A stretch of DNA of 64,000 nucleotides from Hymenobacter busanensis (GTDB lineage: Bacteria; Bacteroidota; Bacteroidia; Cytophagales; Hymenobacteraceae), in contig NZ_VTWU01000003.1 in NCBI RefSeq assembly GCF_008727865.1, forward strand, positions 248,001 through 312,000, given 5' to 3'. Below the pieces are notes generated by a model. The model was not told the DNA's origin and ran no database searches. It saw only the letters and a program-made list of their open reading frames with translations. Positions 16,121 through 25,743 of the stretch are shown here, piece by piece (positions within the stretch are counted from its first letter, which is position 1; every line of letters begins with the position of its first letter). Position numbers and translations under genes: made by a program.

Positions 16121-16453
16121 TTACTTCTGGTCTTTATTGGCCTGCGGTGCCTTGTTTTTGGCCGCGCCCTTGTCGTCGTTGCCGCCGTCGGTCAAGTCGT
16201 CGATGGCGTCACCGATTTCGTCGGAATAGCGGTTAAGCACGAACACGGTGCCAATGGCCAGCACGGCAATCGACAGCACGAGTTGCGTGGTGGTCATGCG
16301 TTGGCTGGCTTTGCGCAGCAGCGTGCCGCCGTGGTGCAGCAGGTCTTCGATGTGCTCGTTGTTGCCGGTGATGACGTGGTACGCGCTTTCGAAGGTGCGC
16401 GTCAGGTCTTCGGGCATAATTTTCTCGAGTTGTTGCTCCAGTTGGTTGTCCAT
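16121..16453 (-). CDS. Small single-span membrane protein, function unknown
   Basis: A 110-residue protein starting MDNQLEQQLEKIMPEDLTRT. Residues 1-55 look like an amphipathic helical cytoplasmic domain (HVITGNNEHIEDLLHHGGTL). One membrane span (~56-76, TQLVLSIAVLAIGTVFVL) follows, then an acidic/basic tail (EIGDAIDDLTDGGNDDKG, ending NKDQK). I do not recognise a family. It is flanked by its own terminator and by another behind the DUF1501 gene, so it is an independent unit. Confidence 0.72.
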   Translation of the reverse strand: MDNQLEQQLEKIMPEDLTRTFESAYHVITGNNEHIEDLLHHGGTLLRKASQRMTTTQLVLSIAVLAIGTVFVLNRYSDEIGDAIDDLTDGGNDDKGAAKNKAPQANKDQK

Positions 16454-16529
16454 GGGTCGGAGGTCGGTAAGGTGTATGGCTGAGAGGTCAGACTGTGTCG
16501 GCCGGGGCCGTGGGGCGTTTACGCAAAAA

Positions 16530-16553
16530 AGCCGCCGGGGTGACCCGGCGGCT
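16530..16553. terminator. Terminator, 10-bp stem with A/T tails
   Basis: AGCCGCCGGG (16530-16539) and CCCGGCGGCT (16544-16553) form a stem with a 4-base loop. A6 lies before it and a T-rich stretch after it. It lies 31 bases past the DUF1501 stop on the minus strand. Confidence 0.82.
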
Positions 16554-16583
16554 GTAATTTTTTCCACCAGTCGAGCTTCCGCG

Positions 16584-18167
16584 TCAGGGCTCGACCACCA
16601 CCAGCCGGGCGCTGCTGCGGCCATCTTCCTGCACGTGGCAATGATACGTGCCTGCCGCCAGCCCGGTGGGCCGAAACACCAGGGCCTGCTGGCCGCGCGG
16701 CAGCACCCGGTCGACGAGGCGTTGCACTTCCCGGCCCACGTGGTCGTACACCACCACTTGCACGTGCCCGCCTTGGCACTCGAAGGCCACGGTGGCCCGG
16801 TCGCGCACGGGGTTGGGGTACACGCTGAAGCCGGCCACTTCCACATCGGCGGCCGTGGTGGTGCCGTTCACCACGCCGGGGCGCAGCACGGGTACGTAGG
16901 GAAACGCTTGGCCGAACAGGGCGGTGAGTGTGGCCGCCGGCACCGCAAACCAGTCTTTCAGAATGGATGCGTAAATGGCCCGGAAATCAAACTGCATGGG
17001 CACGTTGTCGTTCACACCCACCGAGGCGGGCAGCTGCACGTTTTGCCCGTGAATGAGCGGGTTAACGCTCGTGCCAAACACAAACAGCGGAGCCGCCGCG
17101 CCGTGGTCGGTGCCGAAACCCGAGTTGGACTTGATGCGCCGGCCGAACTCCGAAAACGTCATGCCCACCACGCGGTGCTGCACGCTCAGGCGCCGCAAAT
17201 CATCCTGAAACGCCTCCACCGCCTGCGACACCTTGCCCAGCAGCGTGGCGTGGGTGCCGGTGGTGGTCGGGCCGGTGGTGGGTACCTGCGTGGCGTGGGT
17301 ATCGAAGCCGCCGAGGTTGACGCAGTAGATGCGCGTTTGCAGGCCACCGGCAATCAGTTGAGCCACAATCTTGAGTTGGTCGGCCAAGGTGTTTTGCCCG
17401 GCCGTGGGCCAGAGCGGCGACAGGTTGCGGGCTGCCGCTGCCGCCCGCTGAATGGCCGTGGTGTACACCTGCGTTTGTTGCACCACCTGCCGGATAAACG
17501 TCAGTTCGTGGCCGGCCGGGGTGTTGGGCGCCTGGTCTACAGTGCCCGTCAGCAGCTGGTAAAACGAGGATGTGCTGGCAATGGCCATGCCCATATTCAC
17601 GGTAGGGCCTTGCACGCAGTTGCTCACCACCGAGCCCACCGTTACGGCCAACGGGTCGGGCACTTGGGCGTTGGGGTATCCGGTCGGAAAGCCGGGGTAT
17701 TCGCCGTCGAGGTAGCGGCCGGCCCAGCCGGTAGTCCAAGTCACGTTCGAGGCCGAGGCCGAGGTCCAGATGTCGGTGGCGCGGAAGTGCGAGAAGTTGG
17801 GGTTGGGGTAGCCCACGCTCTGCACCACGCCCACCTGGGCGTTGTCGTAAAGTCCTTTCAGCCCCGCCATGGCCGGGTGCAGACCGGTAGCCTGTGTGAG
17901 CGGCAGCACCTGGTTCTGGGGCAGTGCAATGTTGCCGCGCGCGGCCATCAGGGCCGGGTACTGATCCAGCGGAATGACCATGTTTAGGCCGTCGTTGCCG
18001 CCGTTCAGTTGCACCAGCACCAGCACGCGGTCGGTTTGGGTGGCGGCGTTTGTCAAGGCCGCCAGCACCGCGTTGTCGTCGCCGTAGGCCGCTATCGGAA
18101 AGCCGTTCAGCAGCATCGGCAGCACCGCGCCCGCCGCCGTGGTTTGAATAAAGTCTCTGCGTTTCAT
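16584..18167 (-). CDS. DUF1501 protein with Tat-like signal and T9SS sorting domain
   Basis: A 527-residue protein. The N-terminus MKRRDFIQTTAAGAVLPMLL is a twin-arginine type signal. The DUF1501 (sulfatase/alkaline-phosphatase-superfamily-like) body follows, with VLVQLNGGNDGLNMVIP, NLGGFDTHATQ, MTFSEFGRRIKSN and FGTDHGAAAP, whose Asp/His residues would be the metal ligands. The C-terminal ~80 residues (VAGFSVYPNPVRDRATVAF, AAGTYHCHVQ) form a T9SS type A sorting domain. It is encoded directly downstream of a DUF1800 gene, the usual pairing. The biochemical role of the pair is not established. Confidence 0.88.
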   Translation of the reverse strand: MKRRDFIQTTAAGAVLPMLLNGFPIAAYGDDNAVLAALTNAATQTDRVLVLVQLNGGNDGLNMVIPLDQYPALMAARGNIALPQNQVLPLTQATGLHPAMAGLKGLYDNAQVGVVQSVGYPNPNFSHFRATDIWTSASASNVTWTTGWAGRYLDGEYPGFPTGYPNAQVPDPLAVTVGSVVSNCVQGPTVNMGMAIASTSSFYQLLTGTVDQAPNTPAGHELTFIRQVVQQTQVYTTAIQRAAAAARNLSPLWPTAGQNTLADQLKIVAQLIAGGLQTRIYCVNLGGFDTHATQVPTTGPTTTGTHATLLGKVSQAVEAFQDDLRRLSVQHRVVGMTFSEFGRRIKSNSGFGTDHGAAAPLFVFGTSVNPLIHGQNVQLPASVGVNDNVPMQFDFRAIYASILKDWFAVPAATLTALFGQAFPYVPVLRPGVVNGTTTAADVEVAGFSVYPNPVRDRATVAFECQGGHVQVVVYDHVGREVQRLVDRVLPRGQQALVFRPTGLAAGTYHCHVQEDGRSSARLVVVEP

Positions 18168-18174
18168 GGTGTCA

Positions 18175-18254
18175 ATGGCTAAATGGCTGAACTGTTAAAT
18201 GGCTATCGAAAAGAGCCAAAGGACCGGTCGACGAACGAGCAGCCATTTAGCCAT
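18175..18254 (-). repeat. 15-bp inverted repeat between DUF1800 and DUF1501 genes
   Basis: ATGGCTAAATGGCTG (18175-18189) is perfectly complementary to CAGCCATTTAGCCAT (18240-18254). Between them lie partial copies of the same word (TTAAATGGCT at 18198-18207), and GCATTTAACC follows at 18259-18268. The whole 102-bp gap is thus a nest of related direct and inverted repeats, able to fold as a hairpin in the DUF1800-DUF1501 transcript. Confidence 0.6.
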
Positions 18255-18269
18255 CGAGGCATTTAACCA

Positions 18270-19997
18270 TCAAGACAATTGGTATTCGGCTTGGCTGAGC
18301 ATGACCTTGAGCAAGGCCCGCAGCTTGGTGGCCACCGCGTTGCGCTTGGTGGTGTTGGTAGGCGCGGCTAGGTAGTCCCACCATTCGGTCGTCCACTCAA
18401 AATCGGGCAAGCCGGGCAGCAGCGTGTCGTTCAGAAACGCCAGCTGGTTGGCCGTGAGTGGGAAAGGCATCAGCAAGTCCACCAAGGACTGAATGAGCAG
18501 GTTGGGGTCTTCGGCCGTGGCGGGGGGCAGGCTTTCGACAAACGCCACCGGGTCGGCTACCAGCTTGAAGCCGCTGCGGGTGGTGCCGTTGGTACTCACC
18601 ATCAGGTCGGAGAACTGGCTGCGGCGCGGCAGCGTCACCGCGTTTATCCACAGCTCGTTGAACTGCGGCGTTTGGTAGTAAGCGGCCCAGCCGGCCACGT
18701 TGGGCGGGTCGCCCAGGTACTGCTGCTGCAGGCTGGTAGTGCTGTTGAGGTAGTCCCACACGCTGTATTGCACGGCGGGGTTGCTGGCGGGCGGCATGGG
18801 AATTTCGAGCTGCCGGCAAATGCCGAGGGTGAAATCGAGCGGGCTTTTGATGTAGCAGCCCGTGTTCACGCTGTCGAAGAAATGCTCGCTTTCCAGCAGC
18901 GTGCGAAGCACCGGCGCCACGTTATAGCCGTTTTGCTGCAGCTGCTGGGCCAGCGGCACAATCACGTTTTGCTCGGTGGTAGCATCGATGATGTAGTACA
19001 CCAGCCAGCGGTAAAGCTTGCGCACCAAGAAGCGGGCGGTTTCGGCTTGGTCGAACACCAAGTCGACCAGGGCCTTGTATTCCTGGTCGCCGGCATTGGC
19101 AATGGTGCGGTTCTGGAAGGCGCTGCTGAACTGCTTGGTGGAGGTGTCGTGGCGCGAGGCGGTGAAGTAGCCCTGCTGCGTGGTCGCGTTGTCGCGCCAG
19201 CCGGTCAGCACTTTGGCGGCGGCTTGCACGTCGGCCTCGGTGTAGGTGGTGTAGTTGCCCGGCCCGATGAGCGGCCCTTTGCCCACCGTAAACAGTTCCA
19301 GCAGCTCACGACCGTAGTTTTCGTTGGGCGCGGTGGCGGTGCTTTGGTTGCCGTTGAGGTAGCGCAGCATGGCCGGCGTCACAGTCACGTCCTTGGCCAG
19401 CTGCTTGATGTTGCCCAGCGCGTGCTGGCGCAGCAGGGCCGCATACTGGTAGCCGTAGCGCGCGTCGTTGATGTCGCTGAATTCGATGACGAAGTGGTTG
19501 TGCCAGAACACCCACATTTTCTCCACCAGCGTGCTGCCCTGCAACACCTGCCCCAGCCACCACGACCGCAACGAGGCGCGCCGCACGCCCTCAAAGTTCT
19601 GATCAAACGCCTGCGTGGTCCAAGTCTGCCCGATCGGCACGCTCGTATCGGTAGCCGATACGTTGACGGGCGGCGCGGGCGCGGCAGGGGCCGTCAGCAG
19701 GCCGTTGAGCACCTGCGTGAGCGACGAAGCCGTGGCCGTGGCAATGTTGGCTTTGGTGGGCCCAAACAAGCAGCGCCGCAGCAAATGCGCCGCTTGCACC
19801 TTGGTCCACGGCCCCGTGTAGGGCGCCAGACCGGCGGTGGTGCGCGGCAGGTTGGGCAGCGTTTTGTTGGCGTAGCGGCTGACAGTTTCGGGCGGGTCGG
19901 TGGGCGCGGTCAGGGCGGTGGCGCGGGTCGGGTCGTCGGTGCCCAGGGGCGCGGCCAGCACGGCAGCTGGTTTGCGGAGGAAAGCTCGGCGGTCCAT
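18270..19997 (-). CDS. DUF1800 family protein
   Basis: A 575-residue protein with a Tat-like start (MDRRAFLRKPAAVLAAPLG, containing RRxFLRK). DUF1800 landmarks are AAHLLRRCLFGPTKANI, KMWVFWHNHFV, QHALGNIKQLAKDVTVTPAM, NYGRELLELFTVGKG, EADVQAAAKVLTGW and LDFTLGICRQLE. DUF1800 and DUF1501 proteins are co-encoded widely in Bacteroidetes, Planctomycetes and Verrucomicrobia, and are thought to act together outside the cytoplasm, but no reaction is known. Here DUF1800 is first and DUF1501 second, with a repeat-rich 102-bp gap. Unlike its partner it has no visible T9SS tail. Confidence 0.9.
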   Translation of the reverse strand: MDRRAFLRKPAAVLAAPLGTDDPTRATALTAPTDPPETVSRYANKTLPNLPRTTAGLAPYTGPWTKVQAAHLLRRCLFGPTKANIATATASSLTQVLNGLLTAPAAPAPPVNVSATDTSVPIGQTWTTQAFDQNFEGVRRASLRSWWLGQVLQGSTLVEKMWVFWHNHFVIEFSDINDARYGYQYAALLRQHALGNIKQLAKDVTVTPAMLRYLNGNQSTATAPNENYGRELLELFTVGKGPLIGPGNYTTYTEADVQAAAKVLTGWRDNATTQQGYFTASRHDTSTKQFSSAFQNRTIANAGDQEYKALVDLVFDQAETARFLVRKLYRWLVYYIIDATTEQNVIVPLAQQLQQNGYNVAPVLRTLLESEHFFDSVNTGCYIKSPLDFTLGICRQLEIPMPPASNPAVQYSVWDYLNSTTSLQQQYLGDPPNVAGWAAYYQTPQFNELWINAVTLPRRSQFSDLMVSTNGTTRSGFKLVADPVAFVESLPPATAEDPNLLIQSLVDLLMPFPLTANQLAFLNDTLLPGLPDFEWTTEWWDYLAAPTNTTKRNAVATKLRALLKVMLSQAEYQLS

Positions 19998-20168
19998 AGG
20001 CAGCTCGGGAATAAAGGTGTTGGGGTTGTGGAGGCAGAAACGGGATAAAAGATAAGCGTTTCCACTCGTTCTGTTGCTCCGCTCTGCCTAAGATCTGTCT
20101 TAATACCGAAAGTTTAATGTGTGTTTCCGCTTCCAGCCCATCGGCTGATGGAAGGGTAGGCTGAAAAC

Positions 20169-20211
20169 GCACCGCAGCCGACCCGCCCCAAAGGCAAGCC
20201 GGCTGCGGTGC
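20169..20211 (-). terminator. Terminator, 12-bp stem
   Basis: GCACCGCAGCCG (20169-20180) pairs with CGGCTGCGGTGC (20200-20211) across a 19-base loop, with an A run at 20164-20167 giving a short U tract. It sits 17 bases beyond the stop of the enoyl-CoA hydratase-family gene. Confidence 0.68.
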
Positions 20212-20228
20212 ACAGAATAAACGGCTGA

Positions 20229-21017
20229 CTATTTGCCCTGAAACGCAGGTTTGCGCTTTTCACCGAAGGCTTTCACGCCTTCCTGGTAATCCTCCGATTC
20301 GCCTGCAATCTGCTGGCAGAAGGCCTCGTAGTCGAGCATCTCGTCGAGGGTCGACGCCCCGGATTTGTTCAACATCTGCTTGATCAGCCCAATGGCTTTG
20401 GTGGGCGCCGTGGCGTAGCGCGTCGCCAAGCCGTAAGCGGCCTCGTCGAGCTGCTCGGGTGCCACTACCTGGTTCACCAAACCCAGGCGCAAAGCTTCGT
20501 CGGCTGGCACTTTCGAGCCGAGCGCGCACAACTCAAACGCCTTCAGGGAGCCAACGAGGCGCGGCAGGAAGTACGACGAGCCCGAGTCGGGCACGAGGCC
20601 GATGTTGATGAAGACCTCAATCAGCGAAGCATCGGTGGAAGCCACGATGGCGTCGCAGGCCAGGGCCAACGAGCAGCCAGCACCCGCCGCCACGCCGTTG
20701 AGGCGGCAGATAATGGGCTTTGGCAGTGCCCGCATGGCCCGAATGATGGGGTTGTAGCGCTTGTGCAGCGAATCGTAGAACGAGCGTTTTTCGCCCGTGC
20801 TGGCGCCCTTCAAATCCTGCCCCGAGCAGAAGGCCCGGCCGGCGCCCGTGAGCACCACGGCGCGCACCTGCGCGTCGCGGGCTACCTGCTTCAGCGCATC
20901 CTGCAGCTCGTAGCTCTGCGGGTCGTTGAAGGCATTGAATACCTCGGGGCGGTTGAGGGTGATGGTGGCCACGCCGTCGGGGCGCACCTCGTAGAGCAAG
21001 CAGGTGTAGTCGGGCAT
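20229..21017 (-). CDS. paaG: Enoyl-CoA hydratase/isomerase family, PaaG-like
   Basis: A 262-residue crotonase-fold protein. Oxyanion-hole segments are GAGRAFCSGQDLKG and NGVAAGAGCSLALACD, and the catalytic acid is Asp144 in GLVPDSGSS. The single Asp with CSGQDL matches PaaG, the 2-(1,2-epoxy-1,2-dihydrophenyl)acetyl-CoA isomerase of phenylacetate degradation, better than Glu/Glu enoyl-CoA hydratases. No other paa gene is in the window, so a different CoA-ester substrate is possible. It follows ispD by 65 bp on the same strand. The homogentisate dioxygenase at 59 kb shows that aromatic breakdown exists in this genome. Confidence 0.85.
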   Translation of the reverse strand: MPDYTCLLYEVRPDGVATITLNRPEVFNAFNDPQSYELQDALKQVARDAQVRAVVLTGAGRAFCSGQDLKGASTGEKRSFYDSLHKRYNPIIRAMRALPKPIICRLNGVAAGAGCSLALACDAIVASTDASLIEVFINIGLVPDSGSSYFLPRLVGSLKAFELCALGSKVPADEALRLGLVNQVVAPEQLDEAAYGLATRYATAPTKAIGLIKQMLNKSGASTLDEMLDYEAFCQQIAGESEDYQEGVKAFGEKRKPAFQGK

Positions 21018-21082
21018 CGGGAGGAAACGTTAGGCCGGCAAGTTGGCAAAAGCCCGCGGCAAAACCGTGGAAGCCGCCGCGT

Positions 21083-21796
21083 TTACCTCGCCTGCAGCAA
21101 GGCTTCGGCCAGCAACAGGTCTTCGGGCGTCGTTATCTTGAGGTTGCGGTAGTCGCCTTCCACCAGCCGAATCGGGTGCAGATCTTCCACCACGCTGGCG
21201 TCGTCGGTGAAGGTCGGCAACTCGGGCAGCTGGTAGGCGCGGCGCAGCAAGTTCAGCTCAAAGCACTGCGGCGTTTGCACCAGCCGCAGCCGCGCGCGGT
21301 CCAGCGCATACGAGCCGTCTTTCGAGAGTCCGCGCACCGAATCCTTCGGGGCCACGGCCGCTATGGCCGCGCCGTGCTCGGCCGCGGCCGTGTAGGTGTT
21401 GTTGATAACCGTCAGCGGCGTGAGCGGCCGCACCCCATCGTGCACCGCTACCACGCCTTCGGCATGGGCTTTCAGCTCGGCCAGGCCCTGCCGCACCGAG
21501 GCCCAGCGCGAGGCCCCGCCGGCTACCACCGTATGCGGAATCTGGACCGAATGCTCCGCACACAGCTGCTGCCAGGTGGCAAACTGGTCGGCGGGCAACA
21601 CCAGTACCAAACGCGCTACCTGCAAGGTCGGCTCGGCAAAGCGGCGCAGCGTGTGCAGCAGCACCGGCTCGCCCAACAGCGGCAGAAACTGCTTGGGCCG
21701 GTCGGCGCCCATGCGCATGCCACTGCCGCCGGCCACAATGATGGCAAAGCGTGGAAGGGATGAGGAAACAGCTGGTGATGCGGTGGACGGTAACAC
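21083..21796 (-). CDS. ispD: 2-C-methyl-D-erythritol 4-phosphate cytidylyltransferase
   Basis: A 237-residue enzyme of the MEP isoprenoid pathway, making CDP-methylerythritol from CTP and MEP. The nucleotide-binding loop is IIVAGGSGMRMGADRPKQF. Further signatures are GGASRWASVRQGL, VHDGVRPLTP, VQTPQCF and FTDDASVVED. Length is normal for the family. The first ~15 residues (MLPSTASPAVSSSLP) are loosely composed, and the true start may be somewhat further in. It lies between queA and the PaaG-like gene, all on the minus strand. It would feed precursors to the carotenoid genes in this window. Confidence 0.93.
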   Translation of the reverse strand: MLPSTASPAVSSSLPRFAIIVAGGSGMRMGADRPKQFLPLLGEPVLLHTLRRFAEPTLQVARLVLVLPADQFATWQQLCAEHSVQIPHTVVAGGASRWASVRQGLAELKAHAEGVVAVHDGVRPLTPLTVINNTYTAAAEHGAAIAAVAPKDSVRGLSKDGSYALDRARLRLVQTPQCFELNLLRRAYQLPELPTFTDDASVVEDLHPIRLVEGDYRNLKITTPEDLLLAEALLQAR

Positions 21797-21852
21797 GCTA
21801 CGGGTAGCCGAATCGGAAACAGTAAGCCCGATGCCGCCCCGCTGTAAATGTA

Positions 21853-21884
21853 AAAGCCCGGCCGTGTTTCCACAGCCGGGCTTT
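21853..21884 (-). terminator. Terminator after queA
   Basis: AAAGCCCGGC (21853-21862) pairs with GCCGGGCTTT (21875-21884), with A-rich sequence before and T-rich after. It separates queA from ispD, so ispD probably has its own promoter. Confidence 0.75.
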
Positions 21885-21933
21885 GCAAAGCGGGGGCGAA
21901 GATGACCGGTTACAAGTCAGCTCCTCACGCCAG

Positions 21934-22986
21934 TTACAGAATCAGCATGGCGTCGCCGTAGCTGAAGAACTTGTACTTCTCTTTAATGGCCAGCTTGTAG
22001 GCCTCCATCAGGAACTCGTGGCCGGCGAAGGCCGAGGCCAACATCAGCAGGGTGCTTTCGGGCAGGTGGAAGTTGGTGAGCAGCGCGTTGGCAATCTTGA
22101 ACTCGAAGGGAGGGAAGATAAACTTGTCGGTCCAGCCTTCGGTGGGCTTCAGGCGGGCGTTGGCCGACACCGACGACTCCATGGCGCGCATGGAGGTAGT
22201 ACCCACGGCGCACACGCGCTTTTTCTGGTCGAGGGCGCGGTTTACGATGGCCGCCGCTTCGGTGGGCACGGAGAAATTCTCCGAGTCCATCTTGTGCTTG
22301 GTCAGGTCCTCCACGTCTACCGGGCGGAAGGTGCCCAAGCCCACGTGCAGCGTCACCGCCGCCATGTCTACGCCCTTGATTTCGAGGCGCTTCATCACTT
22401 CGCGGGTGAAGTGCAGGCCCGCCGAAGGCGCGGCTACCGCGCCCGTGTGCTTGGCGTAAATGGTTTGGTACCGCTCTTTGTCGGCCGGCTCGGCGTCGCG
22501 CGTAATGGCTTCGCGGGGCAGCGGCGTCTCGCCCAGGTCGTGCAGGGCTTTGTAGAAGTCCTCGTCCGAGCCGTCGTACAGAAACTTGATGGTCCGGCCG
22601 CGCGAAGTCGTGTTGTCGATAACTTCGGCTACTACAATGCCGTCGTCGTCGAAGTACAGCTTGTTGCCCACGCGGATTTTGCGCGCCGGGTCCACGAGCA
22701 CGTCCCACAGGTGAAGCTCCTTGTTTAGTTCGCGCAGCAGGAACACTTCGATTTTGGCACCGGTTTTCTCCTTGTTGCCGTAGAGTCGGGCCGGAAACAC
22801 CTTCGTGTCGTTGAGCACCATTACGTCGCCCTCGTCAAAGTATTCGATGATATCTTTGAACATGCGGTGCTCGATGCGGCCCGAGTCACGGTGCAACACC
22901 ATCAGACGCGATTCGTCGCGCTGCTTGGCGGGGTGTTGGGCTACCAGACTTTCGGGCAGGTCGAACTTAAATTCGGACAGTTTCAT
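21934..22986 (-). CDS. queA: S-adenosylmethionine:tRNA ribosyltransferase-isomerase
   Basis: A 350-residue QueA, which transfers and isomerises the ribosyl part of SAM onto preQ1 in tRNA to make epoxyqueuosine. It begins [20 protein letters not shown]. Family motifs are [74 protein letters not shown] and the final [11 protein letters not shown]. Length is normal and all regions are intact. A minus-strand TACTTTTG -7 element lies 56 bases upstream. The gene is divergent from the permease gene at 23208. Confidence 0.96.
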   Translation of the reverse strand: MKLSEFKFDLPESLVAQHPAKQRDESRLMVLHRDSGRIEHRMFKDIIEYFDEGDVMVLNDTKVFPARLYGNKEKTGAKIEVFLLRELNKELHLWDVLVDPARKIRVGNKLYFDDDGIVVAEVIDNTTSRGRTIKFLYDGSDEDFYKALHDLGETPLPREAITRDAEPADKERYQTIYAKHTGAVAAPSAGLHFTREVMKRLEIKGVDMAAVTLHVGLGTFRPVDVEDLTKHKMDSENFSVPTEAAAIVNRALDQKKRVCAVGTTSMRAMESSVSANARLKPTEGWTDKFIFPPFEFKIANALLTNFHLPESTLLMLASAFAGHEFLMEAYKLAIKEKYKFFSYGDAMLIL

Positions 22987-23041
22987 GGCCGTCGGGATGG
23001 GCAGGCAAGACCTGGGGTAAATACAAAAAAATTTCGGATTG

Positions 23042-23049
23042 CAAAAGTA
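23042..23049 (-). promoter_or_regulatory. -7 promoter element upstream of queA
   Basis: Minus-strand TACTTTTG matches the Bacteroidetes -7 consensus TAnnTTTG exactly and lies 56 bases before the queA start. No TTG -33 element at the usual spacing was found. Confidence 0.5.
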
Positions 23050-23207
23050 CGCAGCCTGGCCGGATATATCGTTACTTTTCGCCCGAAAATCCTAAGGAGT
23101 GAACGGCTCCGCAGCCGAATGGTTAAGCCCTTGCCTGTTTTTCGGCGGCCGTACCTCCAACCCACGAGGATTGCCGTCCTTTGCCCGACCTAGTTGATCT
23201 ACCCTTG

Positions 23208-24470
23208 ATGAAAACGCTGCGCCTGGTTCTCGAAAGCTTTCGGTTTGCGTGGCAGGCGCTGCGCGCCAACTTGCTGCGCACCATTCTGTCGCTGCTGGGC
23301 GTCACAGTGGGCATCTTCGCCATCATTGCCGTTTTCACCGTCGTCGATTCGCTCGAGGCCAGCATCCGGCAGAGCATGAACTTCGTGGGCGACAAGGTGA
23401 TTTATGTGCAGAAATGGCCCTGGGCTTTCGGGGGCGAATACCCGTGGTGGAAATATTTCAACCGCCCCTTGCCCACCCAGCGCGAGTTCCGCTCTCTGCA
23501 GCGCCTGCTGCCCGCCGACAGCCACCGCGGCGTGGCGTTGTTTGCGGCCCAGGGCGGCAACACCCTCAAGGCCGGCGACAACAGCGTGGAAAGCGTGGCC
23601 CTGCAAGGCGTCACCTTCGACTTTCGCCGCGTGTCCGACGTGCCCGTGACCGAAGGCCGCTACTTCTTGCCGCAGGAGGTGGAAGGCGCTGCCAACGTGG
23701 CCATCGTAGGCTACGATATTGCCCACAACCTGTACCCCAACGGCTCGGCCCTGGGTAAGGTGTTTCGCACCCGCGGGCAGAAATTCACCATTGTGGGCGT
23801 GATGGAAAAGGAAGGCAAGAAGCTGCTCGACACGCCCAGCAACGACACCAACGTGCTGGTTCCGGTCGGGGCCTTCAGCAAGATTTTCGCCATCAGCACG
23901 GGTGGATTCACCGGGGCGCAGGCCATTCTGGCCGTGAAAGGCCGCGACGACGACCCCGGCCTGCAAAACCTCGAATCGGAAATCCGCGGGGCCATGCGCA
24001 ACATCCGGGGCCTCAAGCCGCGCGAAGAAGACAACTTTGCCCTCAACCGCCCCGAAATGCTGGCCGACGCCATTACCAAGCTCTTCAGCGTGATTGGGTT
24101 GGTGGGGGCTGTCATCGGCTCGTTTGCCATTCTGGTAGGCGGCTTCGGCATTGCCAACATCATGTTCGTGTCGGTGAAAGAACGCACCAACATCATCGGC
24201 ATTCAGAAGTCGCTCGGCGCCAAAAACTACTTCATCCTGTTCCAGTTCCTCTTCGAGGCTGTGTTCCTGTGCCTGATTGGCGGCGCGGCCGGGCTGTTCT
24301 TGGTCTACCTCATCACGCTGGTGCCGCAAGACTCACTGAAGGTATTCATGTCCATGAACCGCATCGTGCTGGGCCTGAGCTTGTCGGTGGTCATTGGCGT
24401 GCTGTCGGGCATCATTCCGGCGGTGCTGGCCTCCAACATGGACCCCGTTATTGCCATTCGCTCCAAGTAG
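23208..24470 (+). CDS. FtsX/MacB-type ABC transporter permease
   Basis: A 420-residue membrane protein starting MKTLRLVLESFRFAWQALRA (a Met nine codons upstream is the alternative). The first span is TILSLLGVTVGIFAIIAVFT. A large periplasmic MacB-type core domain (~45-285) follows, then three C-terminal spans of the FtsX family (VIGLVGAVIGSFAILVGGFG, FEAVFLCLIGGAAGLFL, VLGLSLSVVIGVLSGIIPAV) and the final NMDPVIAIRSK. Members work with a separate MacB-like ATPase in lipoprotein, peptide or drug export, or envelope mechanics. No ATPase or MacA partner is adjacent, so it must pair with one encoded elsewhere. Confidence 0.9.
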   Translation: MKTLRLVLESFRFAWQALRANLLRTILSLLGVTVGIFAIIAVFTVVDSLEASIRQSMNFVGDKVIYVQKWPWAFGGEYPWWKYFNRPLPTQREFRSLQRLLPADSHRGVALFAAQGGNTLKAGDNSVESVALQGVTFDFRRVSDVPVTEGRYFLPQEVEGAANVAIVGYDIAHNLYPNGSALGKVFRTRGQKFTIVGVMEKEGKKLLDTPSNDTNVLVPVGAFSKIFAISTGGFTGAQAILAVKGRDDDPGLQNLESEIRGAMRNIRGLKPREEDNFALNRPEMLADAITKLFSVIGLVGAVIGSFAILVGGFGIANIMFVSVKERTNIIGIQKSLGAKNYFILFQFLFEAVFLCLIGGAAGLFLVYLITLVPQDSLKVFMSMNRIVLGLSLSVVIGVLSGIIPAVLASNMDPVIAIRSK

Positions 24471-24555
24471 GGCCGAAACAGCCCCTGTATCCGGGGCCGG
24501 GTTAGGCTTATTTTGGCTGAAAAAAGTAACAGCTTGGTAGCAGGATGTTAATAAA

Positions 24556-24582
24556 TTGTTAAATTGCGGGTCCGTACTTTTG
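24556..24582 (+). promoter_or_regulatory. Probable promoter of the LOG-family gene
   Basis: TTG (24556-24558), a 16-base spacer and TACTTTTG (24575-24582, exact TAnnTTTG) form a Bacteroidetes-type promoter in an AT-rich patch. The spacer is slightly shorter than usual. It lies about 130 bases before the start codon. Confidence 0.5.
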
Positions 24583-24584
24583 GT

Positions 24585-24606
24585 CGCTCCGCCTGCTGGC
24601 GGAGCG
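24585..24606 (+). terminator. Hairpin with T-rich tail
   Basis: CGCTCCGCC (24585-24593) pairs with GGCGGAGCG (24598-24606) around TGCT, followed by GCTTTTCTTTTG. It may end the permease transcript. Because it begins two bases after a -7 element, it could instead form the 5' end of the next mRNA and act as an early attenuator or stabiliser. Confidence 0.55.
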
Positions 24607-24710
24607 GCTTTTCTTTTGCCCTTTTCTTTCCCCTTCACCCGGTCCGCCGCGCTCGATAATGTGCGGTAGCTCAGCTCTCAGGCGGACCCGCCTAACCCAT
24701 CAGCGTGGCC

Positions 24711-25580
<870 letters not shown>

Positions 25581-25604
25581 GGCACGAGAGGCTTTGCCTC
25601 AGGC

Positions 25605-25647
25605 AATTGGCGGATGCGACTTCGGTTGCGTCCGCCAATTTTGTTTT
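25605..25647 (+). terminator. Terminator with TTCG tetraloop and T-rich tail
   Basis: AATTGGCGGATGCGAC (25605-25620) pairs with GTTGCGTCCGCCAATT (25625-25640) using two wobble pairs around TTCG, followed by TTGTTTT. It closes the LOG-family transcript. Confidence 0.85.
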
Positions 25648-25743
25648 AGCAAGGGTATGTTGCTTTTTAAATAAATTATTGAATATATTGGCCTGGCCCG
25701 AAGCCGTAGTTGCGGCTGGTTATCGATCAATCTCCACCTTTTC

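Noticed and set aside
16248-20048. Long plus-strand open frames (16248-17987, 18672-20048) opposite DUF1501/DUF1800
   Set aside because: They lack domains and mirror the real genes' codons.
24661-24705. tRNA-like string GCGGTAGCTCAGCTCTC
   Set aside because: It resembles a tRNA D-arm, but no anticodon arm, TTCGAATC loop or acceptor stem follows.
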